A stretch of DNA of 64,000 bases from Watersipora subatra. Taxonomy: Eukaryota > Bryozoa > Gymnolaemata > Cheilostomatida > Watersiporidae. The position numbers and the translations under genes are program-made. The notes under the pieces are model-generated. The model was not told the origin of the DNA. It was given only the letters and a program-made list of their open reading frames with translations, and did not search any database. Each line of letters starts with the position of its first letter. Position 1 is the first letter of the stretch. Positions 19,687 through 31,736 of this stretch are shown here, one piece after another. The stretch is taken from assembly GCF_963576615.1 (NCBI RefSeq), contig NC_088715.1, positions 56,392,190-56,456,189 of the forward strand. The letters are read 5' to 3'.

Positions 19687-20803
19687 GCAAGCAAAACGCC
19701 CTATCTGGATCTTTGTAAGTGGTTCAGTACAAGCACAAATGCGTTTTGGTTCAGCCTGGCATCAGTATTAGCAGTATTTTAATTATTTTTTTCTGATTTA
19801 TTATGGTGAGATATCCAACAATCTTTACTAGAAAATTGTTTTTGTGAATTTTCAAAATCAAAGGAGTTATTTCACTTAGGACGTTTTGATTGCCTAAAAT
19901 GACAATTTACTATGCTGGCATTAGGCAATCAAAACGCCCTATCATGGCAGATAGGGCGGTTTGATTGCCTAATTGGACTGGTTTCTCATTGTTAGCTTGC
20001 CACAAGGCTATGCGCTATGACTGGATTATCAAAGGATTAAAAGTTTCAATCACGATATTCATCCGCAACTAGTCAGCAAAAGAATAAATGTGGCATTTCT
20101 AATTACTCATCCAGGATTAAAGTCTTGTCATAGCCATCCTTCAGCTCAAAAGTCATGACATGGTCAAAGATCTAAGTCTCATTCAAACCTGATGTTTGTG
20201 AAATGAAAGAAGTAAGTAAAATAGTAGTTTTAATATGATCAAACGCTTTTATTGAAAATAATTTAAAACAAACAATTGAGTGCAATAATGTCAGTATTTT
20301 AAGAAAGCAAAACCTTTCCATGGACATGTAATTAAAACAAGTTTCTCATCAAATTTCAGAGTCAGATTTTTGAATCTAGAGTTTTATCACTTAGAGATCG
20401 TCTTGTCATAATAAATATGTTACGATAAAAATATAGCAATAGGATCGAGCACTTAAAAGTGCACTAGTTTGTTAAAGCTGCCTTAGAAACAACAAAATAT
20501 ATCTGCTTCAGCTTTGCTTCTCTTTGTTTATATACTAAGTGATTACATAATGCTGCTCATCATGCCCAACTTTGTCTATGTTCAGGCCAATCAAAATGTC
20601 TTATCTGCATATAGGGCGTTTTGATTGCCACTTTATGTGTGGTAAATGTGGATTGGGTGTTTTGCGCATTGTGAAAAGTGCTATTTCTGGTGCTCTCAGA
20701 AATATGCAATTTCGGGACATGTTAGATCTCAACCTAACTTACATATAAGCACAAAAAAGTAGATTTTGAAAAAATGGTCAGATAGGCTGTTTTGCTTGCT
20801 TAG
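19687..20803. repeat. Cluster of a recurring ~20-bp motif, CAATCAAAACGCCCTATCTG
   Basis: The motif or close variants occur at 19687-19708, 19879-19897 (minus), 19921-19943 (plus), 19950-19972 (minus), 20585-20605 with 20608-20630 (inverted pair) and 20779-20803 (minus, diverged). Two places are inverted pairs separated by a few bases, the 19921-19972 pair being almost perfect over 23 bp per arm. The DNA between copies is unrelated. The cluster lies 0.8-1.9 kb upstream of the fucosyltransferase. Confidence 0.75.
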
Positions 20804-21583
20804 GGCAGTTAACTGGTTGCTGCATAAATTATACTTGATATCTGAACATTTTGTTTCCAAATGATAACTAATGAGTCATAATTATACTTCTGAGTAATTG
20901 TCAGCAGATCTAGCAATTTTCAATCATTAAATATGTGCTTTGGATACCAACCATAAACACTTTTTAAATAATTTAAATAAGACTTACTATGGCTCTAGCT
21001 AATCTTTTTAAACATGAGACATTTATGTGTTTTAAGAACTAACAAATTTGTTTTTAATAATTTTATTAAAACTTCACTTATTATCCAGTGATTATATTTC
21101 CATCTTTTATTTTTTTATTGAGCATTTTTCAAAAAATCTCTGCATTGATGAATGCAGGTAAACACATGCAATCATTATGGAAATCACAAAACAACTATGA
21201 AATTTTGAAAAATTTGGCTAATGGTTATACTATTCACCTTGTAGTTCCAAAACTCAGCATTTGTTTATGAGACGCTGCGTTTAATCTCAATTTAATAAAA
21301 TTTTGTTGTTGAAAATATTGTTTGTTATTGGGATGAAAATTTCATATTCATCTTTAACGATTAGGTCATAGTTGCTTATTCAGTAGGCGGATTACTAGAA
21401 ATAGCTGTAGTGGGTTGATTTATGTTATGTAATAATTGAATAGGCATTACACACATCAGACCAGGTCGAATGCGTGTTGATTGAATTTATACAAACTGAG
21501 CGCAGACAGTGAGCTAGTACACTACTTGCCACTGCTTGCTGAAATTAACAAGAGGCTACCGAGTCAGCTTTACCTGCTCAACA
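20804..21583. other. Upstream flank of the fucosyltransferase
   Basis: AT-rich non-coding DNA. I see no well-placed TATA box or other core promoter element that I would defend. Confidence 0.4.
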
Positions 21584-22780
21584 ATGAACCACTCATCAAA
21601 GGTTTTCAGTGTTATTAGTCTTGCTGTTATACTTTGTATCATCACTATTGTGTACAGACGTGAAAGTGACAAGGGGTTCTTTCAAGCAAGATATCAGTTT
21701 ATGGACAAATTACATTTATCTAGGAATCAAGATCGCTATGCCGAGGGTGAGCATTCTAAAGAGTTGGTTATAAACCAATCTGCAAATATGGCAAATATTG
21801 AGGTGAGGAAAGTTATACTGAGTATAGATAAAGGAGGGCCATGGCTGCTTCCAAGGATCCACTTTGATGGATGTGAATATTCAAATTGTGATCTCATCTA
21901 CAGTCCAGATAACATCAGTTATGCTCAACAAGCCGATGCTCTTATATTCGTTCCAAACACTACGCAGAGTTTGTTACAGTTTCCAAGAGCTGTTCGTCAA
22001 CGACAATTGTGGTTTGTAGCAAGCATGGAGCCACCAGCTTACCCTTGGCATAAATTCAACAGAGTTGTCAACAACTTTAATGGAAGCATGACCTACTTAC
22101 GCAACTCCACGCCTGCACAGTTACTTTACGGACACACAAGAAAAGAGCGTGCATCTACTCAGCAACAACCAACTATTAACTATTCGAAGAATAAAAATAA
22201 AGGGGCGTATGCATACGTCTCTCACTGCAAAACAAGACAGTATGACAGACTGCCCTTTATGGAGCAGCTAAAGAAGTACATAAATGTAGACATATTTGGT
22301 GGCTGCACCAAACAAATACCTTGTCCAAAAAGAGGTAACAAAACATGTGTGGCTGACACACACTATCCTTACAGATTCTACTTAGCATTTGAGAATTCTT
22401 TATGTACAGAGTATATAACTGAGAAATTCTAGAAAACCTTGAAGAGTAAAGGAAATATTGTTCCTGTTGCTCTCGGAGGTTTATCAGTGCAAGAATATAC
22501 TGACATTGCTCCTCCAGATTCTTTTATCCACGTCTACAATTTCTCATCAGTAGAGGCTTTAGGAAAATATCTCCAGCACCTGATGACAGATGAAGCTGCC
22601 TATAACAGGTACCACGAGTGGCGTCAGCATTACTCAGTTTCGTTAAATATAGGACAAGCTTGTGGCCTTTGCAAAAGCATCAATCACCCTGAGTTGCTGC
22701 TCGTGGAGCAAAATAGGCAATTTGCTGATGAAAGGAATATGGAAAAAAACTGCAAGAACCTGACCATACCTGCCAGTTAA
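21584..22780 (+). pseudogene. Alpha-1,3-fucosyltransferase (GT10) with one internal amber codon
   Basis: Single-exon frame of 398 codons from an ATG at 21584 (context AACAATGA). It encodes a Golgi type II membrane enzyme that would move fucose from GDP-fucose to N-acetylglucosamine of glycans. Residues 1-7 are a short cytosolic tail and about 8-23 a signal anchor (FSVISLAVILCIITIVY). A stem follows, then the catalytic domain with FVASMEPPAYPWH, FNGSMTYLRNSTPAQ, AYVSHCKTRQYDR and VDIFGGC. The GT10 signature FYLAFENSLCTEYITEKF is at about residues 265-282. Many N-glycosylation sequons are present. Codon 283 is TAG where GT10 enzymes usually have an aromatic residue, and the frame stays open for 115 more codons (GNIVPVALGG, PPDSFIHVYNF, CGLCKSINH). 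No other disablement is seen, so this is a very young pseudogene, a polymorphic null, a base error, or a recoded gene. Length is normal for the family. Confidence 0.9.
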
Positions 22781-23675
22781 ATACTCTTTAGCGCAGACAT
22801 TACATTGAAAGTGGCAGGTTCATTTTATTCATGACACTCTGTTGTGCTAATGAATTTTGTTGGCAAAGTTTTTTCTAGTATTACACCTGAACCAATTATT
22901 TATTCTTCGGTATCTAAAAGTTGCTTAAAGTGATATACATATATGTGTACTTAATAATAATGAAGTTTCATAGCTGCATCTTCTGTTTAATGTTTAACAT
23001 ATAATAGTAGATAGCGACTTACCAAGTTTGTATGTCTTTACTTTGGTGTTCAAAACTTGTACAGGCGAAGCAGTTAAATGAAGCAAAAGAGAAGCAACTC
23101 TTTGATTTGACAATGAGTTTTTGTATTATAAATAAATATATCACTGTCATATACTATTGTATAATCAAAGTCGTCAGGTCTTATCCATCTTGGCTTCTGG
23201 ATTCCTAGCATTCGAAAGGAGGTACAAAATGTGATGGAGATTAGTGAATGTGGAGGTCGAGTGAACAGAGATTCTCTTTTGCTGCCTGAACTCTGCAACT
23301 AAACAATTCGATCTCATTATGTAATATAAATGACAAACGATTCACTGTAAAACGACATGAGATTAGCTTTTAGGCAAAAATGGGACGATACAATTTCATG
23401 AAGAAAAACACCCAGTAAATGCTAAAGTTTTGCATTAGCATTGTAATTTAATTCTAATGTAAATCCATTAGGTTCTTTTTAGTAATTTCACCTGAATGTG
23501 AAGCCAAGTTTTCGTGAGCTCTTTAGTAAAATGATGATTACAATAAACATAAGCATATACACAGAGACAGGCGTATACGTAGAGAAAGATACAGACAAAG
23601 ATATAGAAAGTCAATAATTTCACAGGGATCACAGCAATATGCAACATCTCATACTATGCAAAGGTTTTGCCGCAT
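22781..23675. other. Downstream flank of the fucosyltransferase
   Basis: Non-coding. I find no exact AATAAA close to the stop. The minus-strand frame at 23074-23298 is not recognisable. Confidence 0.45.
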
Positions 23676-24690
23676 CTATCTATATATATAAATCTCAAGT
23701 TTGTGTATCATCTGTAAATCAGTGTGTACAGCTCTATGTCTATGTACAGCTCTATGTCTATGTACAGCTCTATGTCTATGTACAGCTCTATGTCTATGTA
23801 CAGCTCTATGTCTATGTACAGCTCTATGTCTATGTACAGCTCTATGTCTATGTACAGCTCTATGTCTATGTACAGCTTTATGTCTATGTACAGCTCTATG
23901 TCTATGTACAGCTCTATGTCTATGTACAGCTCTATGTCTATGTACAGCTCTATGTCTATGTACAGCTCTATGTCTATGTACAGCTCTATGTCTATGTACA
24001 GCTCTATGTCTATGTACAGCTCTATGTCTATGTACAGCTCTATGTCTATGTACAGCTCTATGTCTATGTACAGCTCTATGTCTATGTACAGCTCTATGTC
24101 TATGTACAGCTCTATGTCTATGTACAGCTCTATGTCTATGTACAGCTCTATGTCTATGTACAGCTTTATGTCTATGTACAGCTCTATGTCTATGTACAGC
24201 TCTATGTCTATGTACAGCTCTATGTCTATGTACAGCTCTATGTCTATGTACAGCTCTATGTCTATGTACAGCTCTATGTCTATGTACAGCTCTATGTCTA
24301 TGTACAGCTCTATGTCTATGTACAGCTCTATGTCTATGTACAGCTCTATGTCTATGTACAGCTCTATGTCTATGTACAGCTCTATGTCTATGTACAGCTT
24401 TATGTCTATGTACAGCTCTATGTCTATGTACAGCTCTATGTCTATGTACAGCTCTATGTCTATGTACAGCTCTATGTCTATGTACAGCTCTATGTCTATG
24501 TACAGCTCTATGTCTATGTACAGCTCTATGTCTATGTACAGCTCTATGTCTATGTACAGCTCTATGTCTATGTACAGCTCTAGCTATTAAAGTGTTGAAA
24601 TGAAAAGCTCGCACCGTGCTGGATTTAAACTCACGAAGATCGCAACCACATGCTTGTGATTCAATCATCTAACTACAAGTTTACGAAGAC
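23676..24690 (-). mobile_element. tRNA-headed element with a VNTR body
   Basis: On the minus strand, a tRNA-like head (about 24680-24608, B box GAGTTTAAATCC) leads into CTTTTCATTTCAACAC and TTTAATAGCTA. An 18-bp satellite follows, then a tail ending ATTTATATATATAGATAGAT. The same order (tRNA-like head, TTTTAATAGCTA, repeat, TA-rich tail) is seen at 38430-38610. It could be a tRNA SINE with an expanded VNTR or part of a Helentron/HINE element. The CTAGT-type end at 25690-25732 fits the second view. Confidence 0.5.
23728..24582. repeat. 18-bp satellite, about 47 copies
   Basis: The unit TGTACAGCTCTATGTCTA is repeated without length change. The only substitution is C to T at 23878, 24166 and 24400, giving spacings of 16 and 13 units. 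Because 18 is a multiple of 3, three plus-strand frames and one minus-strand frame stay open as repeat peptides. None has gene context and I treat them as artefacts. Confidence 0.95.
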
Positions 24691-25256
24691 TCCTATGTTT
24701 TCATAGCTCTTACTATACTATATCGTATACCCTTTTACCCGATTTCACACTCTAAACTGCGTATTAATTGATACTTGTGCCTACAGGTTAGGATGACCCT
24801 GTTATAAAATATTTTATGTCAATTTATATGAAACATGATGCTTTATTGTCCTCACCATACTAAGGAAAAATAGTTTTTTGCAATATTAAATCAACAAAAG
24901 TATCTCTCGAAATAAAAATTTCGAGATTGTTGTACTGATTTTTAATTGATTTTCTTAGTTTGTATGAATTGTATTATTACCAAATCATCTGTTTGGCAGT
25001 TTACATGCTTGCTATTTACATCTCATTTATATTTATTTTCTTTCCTAATTTATTTCATCTGCTCAGAAGACTTTTTCCAGCTACACTACCTTTTTATTGA
25101 TTCTGATTACGCATTAATTTATAAGGATTTCTTGGCGCTTACTTTGCGGTCCAAAATCAATAAATAAGAACAAAATGTGCTCCTTTTCTTTATATAGATC
25201 CTTTTTGTTATTTTCTTTAAATTATTTTTATAACAATTATGACTATTACTTTTTTT
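24691..25256. other. No recognisable gene
   Basis: AT-rich, between two tRNA-like heads. The plus frame at 24946-25167 is hydrophobic low-complexity sequence from T-rich DNA. Confidence 0.5.
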
Positions 25257-25335
25257 AATCCACTGCAAACTGGATTTGAACTCACAACTTCCAGTTCTGC
25301 GGACATCTATTGAATTAATACACTAAACTGTCCAA
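25257..25335 (-). mobile_element. tRNA-derived SINE-like head
   Basis: Minus-strand GGACAGTTTAGTGTATTAAT (A-box side) and GAGTTCAAATCCAG (good B box) at tRNA spacing. The 3' side GTTTGCAGTGG does not pair as an acceptor arm. It probably belongs to the same family as 24608-24680. Confidence 0.55.
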
Positions 25336-25689
25336 CTTGCTTCATCATGGAATAAACTTGGCACATACTAGGAATACATGCCAATATTTCATGGCTTCAC
25401 CTTAAACTGTAACACGCTTCATGTGTAAAGCCATACCGAAAGAAAAATGCATGCTTATAAATAAAAAAAATGCTTAAACTCGCATAGCCAACCAGACTAT
25501 TGTAATCAGTATAGATCTGTAGTAGGCACTGCAGCCGGTTCGGTATGAATTAAACAGAAATATACACAGTAAACATAAATAGCACAGTACACAGAAATAA
25601 ACAAACGCCTTGATTTAAAAGTTGTAATAGTGAAAGTTGATGTTGAATATGTTGATTAAAAATAAATAAGTTTTTTATACAAAAACCTT

Positions 25690-25732
25690 TTTTATTACCC
25701 GTGCAACTCTGGGCATCTATCTAGTTATAGTA
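25690..25732. repeat. ATTACCCGTGCAA...CTAGTT terminus (Helentron/HINE-like)
   Basis: The phrase ATTACCCGTGCAACTCTGGG followed by CTATCTAGTTATAG matches the pattern at 16390-16425. It may be one end of the element that contains the 18-bp satellite. Confidence 0.4.
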
Positions 25733-27740
25733 TATTCATAGAAATAGCTGCAGTTAAAAATAGGCCTTTTTTAATTATGAAAACGTTAAATTTTTTTTCA
25801 AAAGTTACTTTACCATTTTCTAAGCCATCGTGCTCTCAAGTGAAGGCAAATGTTTCACTAACAAACAAATAATTTCTAATTTTGTGCAGTTTAATTTACA
25901 AAATATTTAACCAAAAATATTGTGAAATAAGCTCATCATTTTCTAAAAAAGCACATACCTCTCAGTTTTAATGTTTCCCTGACTATTTAACTAGTTTTTA
26001 ATACTGATTCCAAGGTAATATATGAATAAAGATTCAAACAAACCAACAGTGAAATCTGAACCAGTAATAATTTGGTTCATGTTTCACTCAGTCATAGTAA
26101 AAGTATGATTTTCTTTGTATAGTCAAGTGAGTTCATATATTCTCATAGACCAACACCCCAAGGTTACCAAATCCCAACATTCAGTAAACTTTGCACATAG
26201 AGTTTCTTGCTAGACATCATAAATATAAGCATCGCTAGGATAGTGTGATGTCTACTGGTAGCTTTTGAGTCGCAGCAGATTTTCATACATGAGTGCAAGC
26301 GTATGCAGGAGTTGTCACACTTCCATATTCTCATTTGTTATCTAAATTCCTTGACTATTACTTTCTTTGGGTTCTTCAAGACAAAAACTCTAACATCAGT
26401 AAGTAACAATAATCCACCTATTTAGGCTCTAAAATGGGTTCATAAAATAATATTTGATGTTTTTAAAAATTTCATCAATTACTTGTATCCATCAAAACTG
26501 CGTAGCCATTTCACTAAATTACGATGTGAATTGAAGCTAACAAATATTTCAATGGAATACTGGCTTCAGGAAGCATATTATTTGGGTCAGTTACATTTTA
26601 AGGGATATTACAAAATATTGTAGACAAGTGGGTAGCATTTGAACTAAATTTTTAGTTACTACAGTTTTGACATAGTCACTTGAAAGGCCAGTGTGTTAGA
26701 TGATCATATGTTGGTATATTCCATTATTAAAGTTCAGACAAAAATGTAGATAGAATCATAAATATTAAATTTAGATTACAGTGCATCCCCAGGATACGAT
26801 GTTGTTCCGTTCCAGGGTTGGCATTGTATTGTGAAAATTTCGTATGTAGGGGTATAGAGGCCATTGTAATCAAACAATGCAAACATCCCCTGGTAAAATT
26901 GTCCAAATTGTTAAATAAAAAGATTGTCCATATAAAGTTTTGTCCATATAAATGTGTACATTTTGAAAACTAGTAACATAGTATTATGTTAACTTTAGTA
27001 ACTATAGTTATCTACAGTAATTGTTTAGTGTTTAGGGTATTTTAATGGTTATGATCTGCAATAAAATGCAACATTATAATGTATGTACTAAATGAAGTAC
27101 GTGCAGTAATGAGTTCTTACCTTTACGGTGTACATCTAACATAAACTTTGAATTAACTTCAAGTAAGTTCAGTTTACTAAACTCACGCCTAAAAGTAAGC
27201 TTAAGTATGTATTTTTAACTATTTTACTGAATTTAAACTTTTTATCACTAAAATTTTATTACTTTTCAAAAAATTTATTGAACCTAATTTAATAAAAAAG
27301 GTCCAGCAATGCAGTTATCAAAAGCGGCTTCTTGTACACTTGACCATTTAATGGTCATTGCAAAGAAAAATGAAATTTTATTTACTATACAGGATGTGCA
27401 AACGTTTGGGGTAACGTGACTTGACCTGGTACATGTAACGAGTAGGGCAGAGAGGAGGCAAAAAGTATCAATGCTATTGATGTTAGAATGATTTATGTAC
27501 ACTTGAAAATAAATTTAATACATAATGAGAATTTTTAGCGATCTAAAAGAAGTTGTCTACTCCTGTTGAATTGGATCGCAACTCCAATTTTCCTACTGGT
27601 TTTCAACAAAAAGTTTACCAATTTTGGGTCCTGAAAAACGGAAATGGCCAGGGAACCCAGCTTTCTTGCTGGTGCAAAAAGTGCTTTAAGAAAAGTGTTC
27701 TTTTGTCTCTAGGTTTTTTGTTAGAATCACAGTTATCATC
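25733..27740. other. Gene-poor stretch with one MITE-like fragment
   Basis: No coding signal. The block 26780-26905 (ACAGTGCATCCCCAGGATAC, GTTCCGTTCCAGG, CGTATGTAGGGG) looks like one end of a mariner-type MITE with an internal hairpin-like arrangement. I cannot find the partner end. Confidence 0.4.
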
Positions 27741-28037
27741 TCAGATTTTTGACACTTTTCCATTTAATAAAAACCTATCTAATAAATTCTGTTTCTGACG
27801 ACTCCTCAAACCTTCTCTAAAATAACTCATGCACCTTTCATTAACATTGTCCACAACACGGCATGGAAGAACATTTTTTGGATGTTTATGTTCAATAAAC
27901 CTAGTAAGGCTTTCATACCAACTTATACCTTCCTTGATTTCTGCTGAAGTAGGTTTTGCTGTCTTTTCCACTTTATTGCCACTAAATTGTTGTTCCTCTT
28001 GAATGCTGATCCCATACATGGCCTCCAACTCCTTCAA
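27741..28037 (-). pseudogene. Possible C-terminal fragment of a pogo/Tigger-like transposase
   Basis: A 98-residue minus-strand frame includes EIKEGISWYESLTRFIEHKH and ends RSRQKQNLLDRFLLNGKVSKI. The QKQNLLDRFL end resembles the PCNA-binding QxxLxxFF-type tail found in pogo-type transposases and other replication partners. No DDE catalytic region is visible. I hold the assignment loosely. It could equally be the last exon of an unknown host gene. Confidence 0.3.
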
Positions 28038-28825
28038 GTTGTCAGTTGAAAGCTCCTCCTTGCGCTTGCTTTAATGTGTTTTTTTTGCAATAATAATTGC
28101 AATTGTTGATTGGTTGCGGCCATATTCCTTGGCAATATTATATATATTCCTTCTTCTTATTTATTAATGATCTTCAACTTTGTTGTCATGGAAATCATTT
28201 TTTCCTTTGTCTTGTAACATTTGTATCGATCTCAAAATTGATAGCTAACAAATTAAATATAGGTACTTGTAGTTATATACGTATGCTGAATAAAAGTTTA
28301 AAAATTTATAGTAGAAATGAGTTTAAGAGTAAAAATGAATATTTGCTCTCGCTTATGTACTTTTTACGGTGTTCATGTCTCGTCCAAACATTGTGAAAAA
28401 GTTTTTGGCTAACCAAATTTTGGCATTTTTGTCATTTCAAGGTACGTAACAAGCACACCAGCTGCCAAATTTGAACTCGGGCGAAAGTTTTCTTTAACTC
28501 GTATAGTGAGATAAACTTTGTATGATGAAATGAAAACCTTACCATGTTTAACTTCGTAAGGTGAAAATAATTGGATATCAGGCTAATCGTATCCTGATGG
28601 TCCACTGTACATTGATTGGAGTTCAAGATCATAGTTTCATTTGTTTTACCTTGTTGTTATTTATTACACCAGTGTAACGAAGTAAAAATACCTAATCTTT
28701 TTAGGTGCTTGCTTCAAGCTGTCTAGGTACCAAAGCTTCAAAAATGTTTACTGGGGAAGGGCTGGTCAGTTCAGAGCAGATGTAAGAGATCAAGTTGAAA
28801 CCTTTTGTTGAACAAAACTCAATGT

Positions 28826-28885
28826 CCTGCCGCGAAGGTTGCTAGATTGGCAAGGTAGCGCCTTTGCCAATTGACTACCTACCTA
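28826..28885 (-). mobile_element. Decayed tRNA-like head
   Basis: Minus strand: GGTAGGTAGTCAATTGGCAA (A box) with a weak B-box region AACCTTCGCGGCAGG. It is imperfect. Confidence 0.3.
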
Positions 28886-29615
28886 GGTTTGCTAATTGTG
28901 TTTATTTATTCTCTTTGCTTTATACAGACACACCTAATGATTTTTACCAGCACTCTAGATTTTCATGGTACAAGTATCTAATGAGTGATCATGTACTTTC
29001 TAGAATAAATGGGAAGCTTTGAAGAGCAAAGTTTATACCTGATAAAGGAGCATATTCTGGTGTCAAAACCACTTATATTTTCCTAAAAGTTTGTAACTGT
29101 TAAATTACTTTGACTGAATCTATACAAAGTATTTGCATCATGCAGAAGTCATGTATACTAGAGTAGCGTGACGATGGTAGGTTTTCTCTTCTCTCATTTC
29201 AAAGTTGTCAGAATTTTATTTGCAACTTTTGAGTTTTTATATCAGAATTATTTTGTTGGACTTGGTTGTACAGCAAAGTTGAGCATTTCACAGAAGCTTC
29301 TGATTGCATAGTAAAAAACTGTATCATTTTGGTAATGGGGCAATATTTAATGATTGCTATTGTTTGCAATACAAAATAATACTGTGTTTTGTGCGCAACT
29401 TATTCCTCAAAAACCGAGTTTGAGGTCTGCTTAGTGTGGTAAACAAAATGTTTTGCTATTTTTAAGAATTATGCTGCACAGACCATTGCTCTATGACCTC
29501 GGCCAAACTGGTTTGAATCTGTTGGTAAGCAAATGTCAACAGCTGGAGACACACTCAGTTGAAGAGGGCTATTAAAGGATGGATTTCATTCTTGTTACCA
29601 CCAGTGCTCTTTTAG

Positions 29616-29680
29616 AAAATTTAATTCTAACCTGCTGTTTACAGGTCAAGAATTCCAAGCCACTAGGCTAAGGCAACACC
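29616..29680 (-). mobile_element. Decayed tRNA-like head
   Basis: Minus strand: GGTGTTGCCTTAGCCTAGTGG matches an A box. The B-box region GGTTAGAATTAAAT is mutated. Confidence 0.35.
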
Positions 29681-31736
29681 ATACTATATTTAAATATGAA
29701 AGGATAAATTCACACAAATATTAAGGCTATAACCCTGCTATAACCCTATGGTCTTACAGAACTTTTAAACAATCAATAGTCACTTATTAGATTATTGAAA
29801 TAGTTTGTGAATAATTCAAATACTTCTAGCTATAATGCAATTAATAATATTACATTACTTATTAAAAAGTTGCAGTGATTACTTGCTATTGTCCTAACAT
29901 TGAATATCATCAAGGTGACAGTAAGAGAAACTTCTGGTGAGAGCTTCAATGAGTTTGACTGGCGTGAGCAAAAATCTTCTGACCAAAGCAGTTCTCATAT
30001 CGCCGATGACTGTATAATAGTATGCTGCAGAGTCTCGTGGTCTAATGATCTTACCATCAAAAAGGAAACAGGTGAAAACATATCCTGTATTTAAGGAGCT
30101 TAAAGATACTGTCATAAAGTGTTAGCTTTTAAAATGTGGTGTATTATAAGTTATTAAATGGATACTGTTTGCTGACTTTAGAACACTTTAGACATTACAC
30201 TTTTAGATTTTAGAGACCCGTAGAAGGCTTTCAAGGTTTTGCTAAAGCAAAAGTAAATATTGAGCACGGGAAAGTGCTGTTCTATTCAATAAATTTTCCA
30301 GTCTATGGTACAATTGCCATTTATTCTGTTATTATCTGTATATGAGGATATCTTTTTGGAGACACCTTTTTTAATGATGAACATAAGCCCCACCTGCAAT
30401 TTAATAAAAGGCCATCAAAGGTACCACAAAAACCGACGCATAGTAGTCAACTCGGTAGAAATGTTGAAACTGAGATGTTTTTTGGTTTCCAGATCACGGT
30501 TCATAGCCTTGATCAAACAAAGCCTTTGGGCTGTGTCTGTTTATCTTTCAAACTGATCGCACAACTCTGAAGTTTGCAATGATTGTTACAATTGCTCTTA
30601 AAGCGTTTTGTCAAACTTAAGGCTTTTATCGAGCTTAACAAAATCACCCTGAAATCACCTATTGTTATGCAACAGCAAATCGAGATGTTAATTTTAGTTA
30701 ATTTGTAAAAATACAATTATTATTTCAAATTGTATTAAAAGTTTATATTTGCCACTTCATTTAATTTTACCTATGACAGAACAATATAACAGCCTAATAA
30801 GTTTAAAGATGCAGCCTGTTTACTTTTGCTAAGTCTATGATCTAGAAATGTAATTAAATATTAGAAATAGACTGAGTCAAGATAATGCTAGATTGAATAA
30901 TTAATTTAAAAACTAACCAAACGCAAGAAAGTCTTAGATTTTAACTAAAAATTATGGTACTTAGAGTTTTTTTTATCCTTCATTGTCTGTTTTTGTTTGA
31001 AAAATGAAATCGTTAAATAACTTTAATGATTGTATGAAACTTTACAGAGTTGAGAGAAGCTATCAACTTGATAAGTAGCCTTACAGTGTTAAGTAGTGAT
31101 TTCGTTTTGTTCATGCTCAAACTTATGACTTAGAGGAAGCAGCATTTTGCTTAAAGTAAAAGCCTGTTTGTTTACTAGACTTAGTGTGACAGTTTGTATC
31201 AGTTGTTGTTGATCTAAAAAAAAAATAAATTGAACTTTGATCATAATACACATGCACATAATTATGATTACATACATGACATACAAAAATCCTTAGCTTT
31301 TAGATGGTGACACATTTTTTTTACTGCACTGCATGCTTTGCTTAATTAGTGTAATTCTGAAAACTAATTAGTGTAAACTCTGAAAATTAAATGTTAGAAG
31401 TTATTAAAAGCAATAAACTAAAGTCTTATTGTCATCCTTATAATAAAAAAATGGATGAGTAGTTTGGGCGATACAGGAAATGAATGGTGTGTAGGTAAGA
31501 GCAGCAATTGCAGAGAAATGGGGCTGGTATAACTTAGACTACTATACCTAGACTTTAAATCAACATAACTTACCATATTATTGTACTTTTATGGTCGGTT
31601 TTTATGTTGGACTAATAACCGTTCATTTCATCATTTCCAAACTCAAACATTTATGTGTTCATTGTACATTTATATCTCTGTTAGTTTTTTTCTACAATTT
31701 ACCTGTCAATGCTTGTGTAGACATCTGCCGGCTGGC

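Larger units (their letters stand above)
28038..31736. other. Long gene-poor stretch
   Basis: No supported gene. Frames at 28097-28396, 29894-30115, 30305-30556 and 31591-31806 show no domain or splice context. Two decayed tRNA-like heads on the minus strand (28826-28885 and 29616-29680) are listed separately. Confidence 0.45.

Noticed and set aside
23639-24668. Four long open frames (288-330 residues) across the 18-bp satellite
   Set aside because: The unit length is a multiple of three, so all frames without a stop in one unit stay open. Peptides are pure repeats with no gene context.
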